Assembly (NCBI GenBank): GCA_020636215.1
Contig: JACJYG010000008.1
Span: 234,501 to 298,500 of the forward strand
Source of the DNA: Lewinellaceae bacterium
Lineage (GTDB): Bacteria; Bacteroidota; Bacteroidia; Chitinophagales; Saprospiraceae
Direction of reading: 5' to 3'
DNA length: 64,000 nucleotides
Part shown: positions 35,444-44,008 of the stretch, piece by piece
Layout of the letters: the number at the start of each line of letters is the position of its first letter
Numbering within the stretch: the stretch's first letter is position 1
Position numbers and translations under genes: made by a program
The notes under the pieces: model-generated
The model's database searches: none
What the model saw: only the letters and a program-made list of their open reading frames with translations
Told to the model about the DNA's origin: nothing

Positions 35444-37696
35444 ATGTTCTCCATCTATGGCATCCGGCACCACGGCCCGGGCTCCGCCCGCAGCCTCTTA
35501 CGCGCCCTGCAGGCGCAGGGGCCCGATTGCATCCTCATCGAAGCACCCGGTGATGCGGAAGGGATATTGGAGTATGCCCGGCACCCGCAGCTCATCCCAC
35601 CAGTGGCTGTGCTCCTTTATGATGATAAAGACCTAAGCAAAGCTTCCTACCTGCCCTTCGCCGAATTTTCTCCGGAATGGCAGGCCATTCAATATGGTTT
35701 GCGAGAGGGACTACCCATCATTTTCATGGACCTACCAATGGGTATGCAATTTCAGTTGGAAGAAAAAAATGCCGGGCAACTGGAGATACCATTGCCTTCT
35801 TCCGAAAACGAAGCCCCTGTCATCCGTGACCCCATGGGATATATTGCCGAACTGGCAGGTTATACCGACAGCGAACGCTGGTGGGAAGCCACCTTCGAGC
35901 AAACCGATAACGATGCGGACATCTTTCAGTCCATCATCAGCCTGAATACTGCTTTACGGGATGAATTGAACCGGCAGGAGCCGCCGCTCAATCGCTTGCG
36001 GGAAGCCTACATGCGCAAAACCCTGCGCAAAGCGATCAAAGACGGTTTCAAGCGGATCGCTGTAGTTTGTGGCGCCTGGCACGCGCCGGCACTACATTAC
36101 CTGGACCGCCATCCGGCCAAAGCGGACAATGATTTGCTGAAAGGCTTGAAAAAAAGCAAGATCAGGGCCACCTGGATACCCTGGTCCTACCAACGGCTGG
36201 CTTTTCAAAGCGGTTACCGGGCCGGCGTGGTTTCTCCCGCCTGGTACGCTTTGCTGTTCAACCAGCGCGAAGAAGCCGTGCAGTGGTGGATGGCGCGGGC
36301 AGCCCAACTATTGCGACGGGAAGGCATGGCCGCCTCGGCGGCCAATGCGGTCGAGGCCGTCCGCCTGGCGCACAGCCTGGCGGCCCTACGCCAACAACCT
36401 ATCGCCGGGATTGAAGAAATGAAGGAAGCGGTGCTGTCTGTGCTTTGTGAAGGCAATGAAGCGCCCCTGCAAGTCATTGAAGACAAGCTTATCACTGGAG
36501 AAGCGGTAGGCGAAGTACCGGTTGATATTCCCCAGATCCCGCTACAGCAGGACCTGGAGGCCCGCATCCGTTCTGCGCGCCTGACGCAGGCCTATCTATC
36601 CGGTACAGCAGAGGACAAGGCCCTGGACCTGCGCAAGCCCAGCCACCTGGACACCAGTCATTTGCTGCATCAGCTCAACCTGCTAAGGATTCCGTGGGGC
36701 GCCTTGCTGGAGGCTTCCGAAAACCGGCTCGGCGCCTTCAGCGAGCACTGGCGGCTGCAGTGGCAGCCCGAGTATATCATCCGGCTCATTGAAGCAGGCA
36801 TGTGGGGCAATACGGTTTACGCCGCCGCTTCCCACTTCGCCCAAAAGCGAGCTGCCGAAACCGAAAAGCTGGCCGAACTGGTTGGTATTGTTCGGGAGGC
36901 ATTGCTATCGGGCATCTCAGAGGCATTTGCCAGCCTAATTGCCCGCTTGGAAGATGCCGCCGCACTTACCAAAGATGTTTTCCATTTGCTGGAAGCCCTA
37001 CCGCTGCTGGCTGACATTGCCCGCTACGGAGATACCCGTCAGACAGATATTCAGGCCGTTGAGGCATTGCTCAACCATATTATTCCCCGTATTACCATTG
37101 GCCTTCCAGGGGCGGTTCTAAACATTGAAGAAGCCGCCGCCCGCGACTGGTTTTCCCTTCTTGTACAAGGCAACCGGGCCATCAGCCTGCTCAGTGAAGC
37201 CGGCCACTTCCAATACTGGAACCGGGCCCTTCTTCAGATCGCCGGCGCCAATCCGGCACACCCCCTGCTGCGCGGACTGGCCTGCCGTATGCTGTTTGAC
37301 AAATCGCTCCGCTCCGGGGAAGAAACCGCTGCCGTGATGCGCCAGTCGCTCTCTTTGAGTGAAGAAGCCGAACAGGGCGCGCTTTGGCTGGAAGGCTTTC
37401 TCTATGGTAGCGGCCTGTTACTTATCCATACACCCGAACTATGGCCGGTGCTGGACGAATGGATTAACGAAATCCCGGAAGCACATTTTCCTGAAGCCTT
37501 ACCCTTACTGCGCCGCGCCTTTTCCAACTTCACCGGCCCAGAACGGGAGAAAATGCTCACCCTGGCGAAAACAGGCGCCCAAGGCCCAGAAGCTCTGGCA
37601 ACTGGGCTACCGGTTGCTTTTGATCAGAAACGAGCAAAAGTAGTGCTGCCTACGATACGGATGTTGCTTGGGCTGGAAGGGGAAGATAATGGCTGA
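35444..37696 (+). CDS. DUF5682 family protein (EreA/ChaN/TraB-like hydrolase fold suspected)
   Basis: 750 residues from ATG at 35444. The N-terminus MFSIYGIRHHGPGSARSL with LIEAPGD (31-37), then MDLPMG and VVCGAWHAP (about 207-215) is the DUF5682 pattern. The spacing of RHHGPGS, an IEAP acidic site and a GxWH motif recalls the EreA/ChaN/TraB superfamily, whose members are hydrolases using conserved His and Glu; this link is my inference. The C-terminal 450 residues are helical repeats. It closes the DUF5691/MoxR operon. The stop codon lies in the motif AATGGCTGAATGGC, also seen at the stop of the DUF5691 gene. Confidence 0.85.
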   Translation: MFSIYGIRHHGPGSARSLLRALQAQGPDCILIEAPGDAEGILEYARHPQLIPPVAVLLYDDKDLSKASYLPFAEFSPEWQAIQYGLREGLPIIFMDLPMGMQFQLEEKNAGQLEIPLPSSENEAPVIRDPMGYIAELAGYTDSERWWEATFEQTDNDADIFQSIISLNTALRDELNRQEPPLNRLREAYMRKTLRKAIKDGFKRIAVVCGAWHAPALHYLDRHPAKADNDLLKGLKKSKIRATWIPWSYQRLAFQSGYRAGVVSPAWYALLFNQREEAVQWWMARAAQLLRREGMAASAANAVEAVRLAHSLAALRQQPIAGIEEMKEAVLSVLCEGNEAPLQVIEDKLITGEAVGEVPVDIPQIPLQQDLEARIRSARLTQAYLSGTAEDKALDLRKPSHLDTSHLLHQLNLLRIPWGALLEASENRLGAFSEHWRLQWQPEYIIRLIEAGMWGNTVYAAASHFAQKRAAETEKLAELVGIVREALLSGISEAFASLIARLEDAAALTKDVFHLLEALPLLADIARYGDTRQTDIQAVEALLNHIIPRITIGLPGAVLNIEEAAARDWFSLLVQGNRAISLLSEAGHFQYWNRALLQIAGANPAHPLLRGLACRMLFDKSLRSGEETAAVMRQSLSLSEEAEQGALWLEGFLYGSGLLLIHTPELWPVLDEWINEIPEAHFPEALPLLRRAFSNFTGPEREKMLTLAKTGAQGPEALATGLPVAFDQKRAKVVLPTIRMLLGLEGEDNG

Positions 37697-37987
37697 ATGG
37701 CTATATGGCTATTTTGTTGGAGGGAGAAACATAATTAAAGAGGATTTAACATAAGCTTCACGTTCAATTAAGGCTTAAGCAGGACATTTGCAGCATAAAT
37801 GTTGATTTCTTGCTGTCATCTTCTCTTATGATGCCAATCTTTCCTGCAATCTAAAGTCGCTTTCGTAGTCAGGGTTGCGCCGCCCGGTGTAGCCCTGGCT
37901 TCTTTATTATTGCGCAAAGGAAAGGAGCTGCACCAAGGCAGGCCCACCTTCCACCTCCGCTCCATCTTGCCATTAGCAGAACCGGAA
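37697..37987. other. Intergenic region downstream of DUF5682
   Basis: No credible gene. Short open frames on the reverse strand (up to 74 codons) have no family resemblance or start context. The stretch near 37875-37985 is more GC-rich than its surroundings and could be a decayed coding remnant. Confidence 0.35.
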
Positions 37988-38098
37988 AGAGCTTGTTCAA
38001 ATTTAATCCTCCGGGCTGAAAACATGCCAGCCAGCGAACTGGCGAGCAGGCAGGCAGGAATAATTTTTCATCTCCAAAACGAAATTTGAACAAGCTCT
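37988..38098. mobile_element. 111-bp MITE-like element
   Basis: Perfect 17-bp terminal inverted repeats AGAGCTTGTTCAAATTT / AAATTTGAACAAGCTCT with a 77-bp centre containing short GCCAG / CTGGC repeats. The end sequence resembles that of the 163-bp element (AGAAGCTGTTTGAATTT), so both may belong to one family. It lies 29 bp from copy 2 of that element. Confidence 0.7.
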
Positions 38099-38127
38099 AT
38101 ATTTTGCTTAAATTTAAATGGTCATTC

Positions 38128-38290
38128 AGAAGCTGTTTGAATTTGGTTTTTAGAATTTATTATAGGCTGTTTTTTCGTCAATCAAGGCTCTTTTTGAGCC
38201 TCGTACCCATAGGTACGGGGCGAAAAAAAGCCGCAGAGTAGCGGAAAAAGAGGCATAATAAAACTGAAGGTCTAAATTCAAACAGCTTCT
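38128..38290. mobile_element. 163-bp MITE-like element, copy 2 (upstream of the EAD11 gene)
   Basis: Differs from the copy at 22465-22627 by three substitutions in 163 bp and has identical length and ends. Its right end is 29 nt before the start codon of the EAD11-like gene, so the gene's leader or promoter must lie partly in the element. Flanks read TTC and CAT; no target-site duplication is clear. Confidence 0.82.
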
Positions 38291-38319
38291 CATACAAGTT
38301 GTATTTTAACACCTTACCC

Positions 38320-38997
38320 ATGTCACCCAATGAGGCCATAGAAGAAGTCAAGGCATTGTTAACCAAAGGAAATACGGAGGCCGCTGCTGACCTTTTACTG
38401 GAGCTTTCGAAGGATAGCAAAAAGGAATATTACCATACTTCTCTACTACTCAAAAACAGAATTGAAACCCTCCAGCACCAGGTTATTGAAGGCATACTGA
38501 GCCAGAGCGAACAGAATTTGGAATGGGCAAGGGTTACCAAGAGTATCCTCGATTTGGCCGAGCAGATTGAAAAAAACGAATTGCCGGTAAATCCAGGCCA
38601 ATTGTTCAAGGGCCAAGAAAACCGGAGAAGGCCGCTTTTGATCACTTTGGCCCTGCTGGCTATTCCAATAATGGCAGTAGTAGGGTGGATTTTATTACAA
38701 AATGACCTTACTTCCTCCCCCCCCTCCAACTCAATCGAAGCAAAGGCGATAGAAACCATTTCATACGAAGGGCGCGTTGTAAGGGCTGCCGACCTAAGTC
38801 CCGTAGCAGGCGCAGTCCTGAATTTTGACCACGGATTTCTTAAAGTTCAAACCGATGCGGAGGGTAAGTATTCAGTCGCTCTTCCGGCAGGTCAAAAAAC
38901 CACTTACCTGGAAATCTATGCTGATGGGGAACTAAAAATCAATCGAAAAATCCTCGTCAGCCGGGAAATCCTCAGTGAGTTGAAAATCCCAAAATAA
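38320..38997 (+). CDS. EAD11-like domain, membrane helix and carboxypeptidase-regulatory-like domain
   Basis: 225 residues from ATG at 38320. Residues 1-85 fit effector-associated domain 11: AIEEVKALLTKGNTEAAADL, then LLLKNRIETLQHQVIEGILS and ILDLAEQIE. EADs are adaptor domains of bacterial conflict systems, joining sensors and effectors by homotypic contact. Residues 105-126 form one membrane helix (PLLITLALLAIPIMAVVGWI). Residues 147-225 are a CarboxypepD_reg-like beta sandwich (YEGRVVRAADLSPVAGAVL ... TDAEGKYSVALPAG) that would face the periplasm. No catalytic domain is visible, so the protein may link a cytoplasmic EAD partner to the envelope. Three envelope protein genes follow. Confidence 0.75.
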   Translation: MSPNEAIEEVKALLTKGNTEAAADLLLELSKDSKKEYYHTSLLLKNRIETLQHQVIEGILSQSEQNLEWARVTKSILDLAEQIEKNELPVNPGQLFKGQENRRRPLLITLALLAIPIMAVVGWILLQNDLTSSPPSNSIEAKAIETISYEGRVVRAADLSPVAGAVLNFDHGFLKVQTDAEGKYSVALPAGQKTTYLEIYADGELKINRKILVSREILSELKIPK

Positions 38998-39023
38998 TTT
39001 ATTATATCTATAAGAGCATGTTG

Positions 39024-39184
39024 GAAGTATTTTTATCTTGAAAATCAAGGAGTTGTGGTTCTGGTTAAGCTTTTTGTGGCGCGTTTGGCGGGCCTAATAA
39101 TCAACCAAAAGCGACGACAGAGCCTGCCCCGCAGGATTCACAGATTCATAATTTTTTTTGATTTTCAAAATAATAAAGCTCCAA
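39024..39184. repeat. Imperfect inverted repeat upstream of the coiled-coil protein
   Basis: TTATCTTGAAAATCAA (from about 39033) and TTGATTTTCAAAATAA (from about 39159) are near-perfect inverses about 110 bp apart, with weaker matching outside them (GGAAGTAT / AAAGCTCC). It looks like a decayed element of the same kind as the MITE-like copies nearby. Confidence 0.5.
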
Positions 39185-39228
39185 ATACACCTAAAAAGGT
39201 TTTGAAATTCACCCAACCGCCCAATGCC

Positions 39229-40314
39229 ATGAAAAAAAAATGCCCCCTGTACCTGTTGCTGATGCTATCCTGTTTTCCCGTATTTTCCCAAAGCTCGGGC
39301 CTCATTGCCATAAGCGGTAAAGTCGTAGAGTTGGTGGATGGAGGACAAAAAGGAGTGCCGGGAGTGACGGTAAGTGTTGCCGATCAGGATTATGATATCA
39401 CCGATAAAGAAGGCCGCTTTTTATTGCACCTCAAATCCGAAAAAAGCGAGGCCATAGTGGCATTGGAAGGCTGTCCATATCCTATTGTATCCCCTTATGG
39501 CGGAAAAATTTTCATACCCCCATCCGGCGAATTACAGATCAGGGTCTGCGGCCAGGAAAACAAAAAGCTCCGCCAGCAGATCGATGCCTTGGAGCATAAA
39601 GTAGAAGGGCTGGAATCTCAACATAAGCTGAGCCAACGGCAGCTCTCCAAAATGCATGAGGCCCTGCTCGATACAATCCTTTATTATGAAGCTGTTATTC
39701 ATAGCCTTTCCAATACCGTAGAGGAGTATGAAAGTAGCCTCCAGGAACGTCAAAACCGAATCACGGCCTTGGAGAATAAGGTTAACGGCCTGGAGCAAGA
39801 GCTTTTTGTGGCTTTAGAAAAAAAATATTTGCGGCAAAAAGAGCTTTATGAAGCCATTTCAGGCGGCCTTGAAGAATATACCGACCAGGTGAAAAACCTC
39901 CGAGACATGTTGCTGCCGGACCGCATTTCCTTTTATTTTCTGAATGAAGGCGCCCGGGAACAGTTGTATACCACGATTAATAACTACAACGAAGCCCGCA
40001 GTTTTATCCTTAACAACCACGAAGGCCATGTGGAGGCGGCCGAACATTATTGGGCAGGCCCCGGTATTTCCAAGCAACTGAATGAAACTTACCAATATCT
40101 TCTCGAGGATGTCCACAACGAAGTAGTATATCCGATTGAGTTTTCCGTCAACGAAAACCTGAAATTGTTCCTTTCCCGGCAGCTTGGCCGCAGCCGGGCA
40201 ACAGCGGAAGCCAGGAAAGGCGCGGAAGCTGCTATGTCCCAACTTTCTCCCCGGATTGAAATCCTGGAAAAAAAATGTGCAGACATGATCCAACAATTGA
40301 ACACCTCCCTGTAA
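39229..40314 (+). CDS. Exported coiled-coil protein with carboxypeptidase-regulatory-like domain
   Basis: 361 residues from ATG at 39229, which starts a signal peptide (MKKKCPLYLLLMLSCFPVFS). Residues 26-107 form a CarboxypepD_reg-like domain (ISGKVVELVDGGQKGVPGVT ... DITDKEGRFLL). From 108 to about 260 the sequence is a long heptad-rich coiled coil (QENKKLRQQIDALEHKVEGL ...), followed by a helical C-terminal domain to 361. Its regulatory-like domain resembles that of the preceding EAD11 protein, so the two could meet in the periplasm. I do not recognise the full protein; function unknown. Confidence 0.75.
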   Translation: MKKKCPLYLLLMLSCFPVFSQSSGLIAISGKVVELVDGGQKGVPGVTVSVADQDYDITDKEGRFLLHLKSEKSEAIVALEGCPYPIVSPYGGKIFIPPSGELQIRVCGQENKKLRQQIDALEHKVEGLESQHKLSQRQLSKMHEALLDTILYYEAVIHSLSNTVEEYESSLQERQNRITALENKVNGLEQELFVALEKKYLRQKELYEAISGGLEEYTDQVKNLRDMLLPDRISFYFLNEGAREQLYTTINNYNEARSFILNNHEGHVEAAEHYWAGPGISKQLNETYQYLLEDVHNEVVYPIEFSVNENLKLFLSRQLGRSRATAEARKGAEAAMSQLSPRIEILEKKCADMIQQLNTSL

Positions 40315-40343
40315 CCTGTTCTATTCACCCAATACCCAAAGCC

Positions 40344-41198
40344 ATGATCAACAGACTATCTATTGCTTTTTTCAGCCTTCTTATTATTGTCGCCAATTAT
40401 CATTGCAACCCGGATTGTGATTCCCTTCCCGGGCTGAGCATATCAACTGCTGAAAACCCTACCGGCTATGAAGTTCTCATCCGGGCCAACCCTCCGACGG
40501 CGCTTCAGGGCAGAAAAGTTTACTTTGACGATGTGCTGGCCGAAAAAAGCCGTTTCATTGACGGTATGGGGCTGGCGGTAACCGTACCAGACGGAGTGGA
40601 CCCCGGCAAAGTGGAAATGAAGATCGAAGACCCCGATTGCCTGGATTTTGTAGCGCTGGATTTCAACGTCACCACCGCTGATTTTTTTCAGAATAACCCC
40701 GACTATGTTTTTCCGCCACTGCCGGAAATTATCATCCCTATGCTTCCCACAGATTTTCCCCCGAGCATTGAGAACGCCTGGCTGAGCCCGCAAAACCTCG
40801 ATTATTGCCTTTGGTTCAAATTTGTTCCCGACTCGGATGGAAATTGTACTCAAACCCTCAATCCATTGACAAGTTTTGAACAAAGCACTTGTGGTACTTC
40901 TGGTGTTTTGTATGAGGCAAACCATATGTCCGGTTTCATGGATAGCCGCAATATCCTGCATCTTTCCATCGAACGGGCCAACGGAAGCCTGGAAGAATTT
41001 GAAGGCCAGTTAATCAACCCGAATGACGCACCAGAGCAATACCGGGCCTGGAATTCGACGGGAGCCGATTGCATTAGCGGCCTGCCCAGTCAATACAAAA
41101 AACGCCGTCACATGATGCTGCTCACCTCCAAATCTACCGGCCGGCAATTGCTGATCTACCAGCAGGAAATTCCCGATGTGCCTGTCGATTGTTTATAG
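40344..41198 (+). CDS. Exported protein of unknown function, Cys-rich
   Basis: 284 residues from ATG at 40344. The start MINRLSIAFFSLLIIVANYHC is a signal peptide; a Cys follows the hydrophobic core but the residues before it (NYH) do not make a good lipobox, so a lipoprotein is possible rather than shown. An IPT/TIG-like beta-sandwich stretch may run from about residue 35 to 110 (GYEVLIRANPPTALQGRKVYF). Later segments hold several Cys (CTQTLNP, STCGTSG). It starts 30 bp after the coiled-coil gene and is likely co-transcribed with it. No family recognised. Confidence 0.65.
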   Translation: MINRLSIAFFSLLIIVANYHCNPDCDSLPGLSISTAENPTGYEVLIRANPPTALQGRKVYFDDVLAEKSRFIDGMGLAVTVPDGVDPGKVEMKIEDPDCLDFVALDFNVTTADFFQNNPDYVFPPLPEIIIPMLPTDFPPSIENAWLSPQNLDYCLWFKFVPDSDGNCTQTLNPLTSFEQSTCGTSGVLYEANHMSGFMDSRNILHLSIERANGSLEEFEGQLINPNDAPEQYRAWNSTGADCISGLPSQYKKRRHMMLLTSKSTGRQLLIYQQEIPDVPVDCL

Positions 41199-41211
41199 GG
41201 GTTGACTTTTT

Positions 41212-42165
41212 TTAGTACCACAAACGTATGCCCAGGGTAAAGGAGCTAAAGCTTTCCGACACCCATTCGGTATAAAAGCTACCGCTATCCAGGATGAATG
41301 GAAACTGCGTATTCAACAGAATACCGAAGCGGGTATCCGGCTGGAACAATACGCCCAGGCTACCCAGAAACTGTCGGTTGAGCCTAACCAGCGAACCCGA
41401 GTAGGTACTTTGAAGGGTCATAGAATAGGTGGCCCCGGGAAATAGATACCACTTTTGATCCCATAAATCCAACACGAGGAACCCACTGGCGGAGGGGGTA
41501 TGGCTGGTAAGCTTATTCTCGTCGTTTCCCAGGTGCACCCTCCATTCGGCCTGTAAAAAAACGAAGGTCGATGAATTGAACTGTTGGTAGTAGGTGGCCA
41601 TGGCCCCGAGTTGTGTCCTTTGTGCTCCCAGGCGGAGGCGGAGGTCCTCCTCTCGTACGACAGGATAATGGACCGTTGCCTGCAATGTTAGTTCGGGAAC
41701 CCGGCCGAAAGGCATGGTGCGAAATCGCAAGCCAATGTAAGAAAGGCCGCGATAGGTATTTCCGCTTCCGGTATCGCCTTCAAAAACCCTGAAAGGCGAG
41801 CTCCGGGCTTCATCATCCAGGCGGGAAGAAGAATAGCGAAACTCCGCGCCGAGATCCCATTTGGCGCCAGGAGAAAAGCCATAGCTGACACGGGCCAATT
41901 GCTCCATCCGGGAGAAGCGGTAGCGATTGGCAACCCTGATTGCGTTCTGCGATGGTAAATATTCATTGACCGCAACCCAGAACGAAGTTAGGGAGTTGCT
42001 GAAATTAATTTCAACAGCGTCCTTTTGAAGAATAACCGGGGATACCCCGGTGTAAAAACTTATCTTTTCATCTCTCCCATACTGCCCCCAAAGGAGCTGA
42101 ACGGAAAAAAGGATAAAGCAGCCGGCCAGGGAAAGAGGCCGCAAGAGGCGATTGGGTGTTTCCAT
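41212..42165 (-). CDS. Predicted outer-membrane beta-barrel protein
   Basis: 317 residues. Signal peptide METPNRLLRPLSLAGCFILF... ending near WGQ, then a long series of alternating polar/aromatic strands (FRYSSSRLD, YIGLRFRTMPFG, TFVFLQAEWRVHLG) and a C-terminal aromatic residue pair (IRLWY) typical of outer-membrane barrels. It resembles other Bacteroidota proteins of unknown function that carry transport-like barrels. It converges on the preceding gene with only 13 bp between the stops. Confidence 0.7.
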   Translation of the reverse strand: METPNRLLRPLSLAGCFILFSVQLLWGQYGRDEKISFYTGVSPVILQKDAVEINFSNSLTSFWVAVNEYLPSQNAIRVANRYRFSRMEQLARVSYGFSPGAKWDLGAEFRYSSSRLDDEARSSPFRVFEGDTGSGNTYRGLSYIGLRFRTMPFGRVPELTLQATVHYPVVREEDLRLRLGAQRTQLGAMATYYQQFNSSTFVFLQAEWRVHLGNDENKLTSHTPSASGFLVLDLWDQKWYLFPGATYSMTLQSTYSGSLVRLNRQFLGSLGVLFQPDTRFGILLNTQFPFILDSGSFYTEWVSESFSSFTLGIRLWY

Positions 42166-42305
42166 GATCAGAGGGTTTTTCTGGTGTAGTAAAAAGAGGC
42201 CTTTGATTGCCGCCCGGAAAAATTTACAGGCCCGGTAATCAACTTATAAATATACGGATTTCTTTCCAAGGATGCTTTAAAGAATAAAAGCCTCGAATTA
42301 CTAGC

Positions 42306-43079
42306 CTATTCCTCTTCCTCGGCGACAGGCGGCCTTTCCTCCAGCCAGAAATTATTCAAGCCAAGCCCCTGTATAATACTAATCTGCTGGAGGTTGAGCA
42401 GTTCCAGCAGGGCGAGGAAAGTAACGATGGCCTGGATGCGATTTTGGCATTCCGAGAAAACATCTGAGAAATTGGCCCGCCGGCCGCCGGCAATTTTGGA
42501 GAAGATATGGGTTTGCTGCTCTTCAATAGTATAGCTAAATTGTACGATGCGATGAACCGTCTTGGGATGCGACTCATCGAAGCGCTGCATCACCCGTTCG
42601 AAAGCGCGCAATAACTTGAACAAGGTCACCGACTCCAACTCATTGTCCACCAGCGCCTTAGTGGCGATCTGCTGCAACTCGCGGCTGGCGTTGCCCCTGT
42701 AATTCTGCATGCTGCGCAACTCCTCGAGCTGGCGCATTTCCTCCAGAACACTTTTATACCGCTTGTATTCCAGCAGGCGGGACACCAATTCTTCACGCGG
42801 GTCTATCTCATTGCCTTCTTCATCCACTGGTTTGCGGGGTAACAGCAGTTTGGCCTTGATGCGGCAGAGCGTAGCCGCCACCAGAATGAATTCGCTGGCC
42901 AGGTCGATGTTCAGCTGTTCCATATGGCGGATGTAGCCAAGGAAGTCATCCGTAATCTTGGCGATAGGGATATCGTAAATATCGAGTTCGTCCCGCTCGA
43001 TGAAGAAGAGGAGCAGGTCGAAAGGGCCCTCGAATTGAGGGAGTTTTATGGTATAGGAATTAGAATTCGCTTCTTCCAT
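42306..43079 (-). CDS. scpA: Segregation and condensation protein A
   Basis: 257 residues from ATG at 43079; the much longer upstream open frame runs antisense through the divergent methylase gene and is not real. ScpA is the kleisin that bridges SMC heads and binds ScpB in chromosome condensation. The N-terminal YTIKLPQFEGPFDLLLFFI, DIYDIPIAKITDDFL and ASEFILVAATLCRIKAKLLLP are the canonical SMC-binding region. The C-terminal winged-helix domain runs to the acidic tail (AEEEE). Confidence 0.95.
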   Translation of the reverse strand: MEEANSNSYTIKLPQFEGPFDLLLFFIERDELDIYDIPIAKITDDFLGYIRHMEQLNIDLASEFILVAATLCRIKAKLLLPRKPVDEEGNEIDPREELVSRLLEYKRYKSVLEEMRQLEELRSMQNYRGNASRELQQIATKALVDNELESVTLFKLLRAFERVMQRFDESHPKTVHRIVQFSYTIEEQQTHIFSKIAGGRRANFSDVFSECQNRIQAIVTFLALLELLNLQQISIIQGLGLNNFWLEERPPVAEEEE

Positions 43080-43124
43080 CAACAGCTTTTTACAAAAATA
43101 AGCAAAAGGCTTTAACTTCGCTGC

Positions 43125-43835
43125 ATGGCAACCAAAGGCAAACTTTACCTCATTCCCGCACCACTGGGAGAACAAGCGGCCCACACTATCCCGCAATACG
43201 TGACCGACATCCTCCACCGGCTTGATGTCTTCATTGCCGAACGCGCTAAGACGGCCCGCCGTTTCATAAAAGAAACCGATCCCGTTAAGCCGTTCAGTGA
43301 ACTGACTTTTTACGAGATCACCAAATACACGCCACCGGAGGAACGGGCTCAGTTTCTGGAAGCAGCCGAAAACGGACAGGATATCGGACTGCTCTCCGAG
43401 GCCGGATGCCCCGGCGTAGCCGACCCGGGCGCTTTTGTGGTTCAAACCGCTCATCAGCGGGGCATAGAAGTGGTGCCGCTGGTGGGGCCCTCCTCCATTC
43501 TGCTGGGCTTGATGGCTTCGGGATTGAACGGGCAGAATTTCTGTTTCCACGGCTACCTGCCGCCTAAAAAGCCAGACCTGATGCGGGAACTGAAATTCCT
43601 GGAACAACGCGTATTCAAACACACCCAAACCCAGATATTCATTGAAACCCCCTACCGCAATATGGCCCTCATTGAAACAGCCATCAATACCCTTTCACCC
43701 GATATGCTCTTCTGCATTGCCGCCGACCTGACCCTGCCCACGGAATATGTGCGCACGCTGGCTATAGGGGACTGGCGTAAAACACAAATCCCAAACCTGG
43801 ATAAGCGGCCGGCAATCTTTTTACTGGGGAAGTAA
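43125..43835 (+). CDS. SAM-dependent methyltransferase, RsmI/tetrapyrrole-methylase-like
   Basis: 236 residues: KGKLYLIPAPLGEQ at the N-terminus (equivalent of the LYVVATPIGN start of RsmI), SEAGCPGVADPG in the SAM-binding region, PLVGPSSILLGLMASGLNG and FIETPYRN. RsmI methylates the ribose of C1402 in 16S rRNA. The altered N-terminal motif and shorter length mark the Bacteroidota-specific branch of the family, whose substrate has not been proven to my knowledge. It is divergent from scpA with 45 bp between the starts. Confidence 0.88.
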   Translation: MATKGKLYLIPAPLGEQAAHTIPQYVTDILHRLDVFIAERAKTARRFIKETDPVKPFSELTFYEITKYTPPEERAQFLEAAENGQDIGLLSEAGCPGVADPGAFVVQTAHQRGIEVVPLVGPSSILLGLMASGLNGQNFCFHGYLPPKKPDLMRELKFLEQRVFKHTQTQIFIETPYRNMALIETAINTLSPDMLFCIAADLTLPTEYVRTLAIGDWRKTQIPNLDKRPAIFLLGK

Positions 43836-44008
43836 GTACGCGCCCGGGGCATTAGCTTTCCATTTACTGCTTCGACAACAAGGCGCCTAAAGGCTTTTCT
43901 CCTGGTTTCTGGCTACATTGTAATATGGCTATATCCTTCGCCTGAAGGCATCCCGGGCATTACACTTGAATGTTACTTTTCACCCCTGGGTTCGTCACAA
44001 AACAAAGC

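Noticed and set aside
37816..38093. Two reverse-strand frames of about 70 codons
   Set aside because: They overlap each other and a MITE-like element and have no family resemblance; at most they are a decayed remnant.
43080..43628. N-terminal extension of ScpA (open frame to 43628)
   Set aside because: It runs antisense through the divergent methylase gene and shows no homology; the canonical ScpA start is at 43079.
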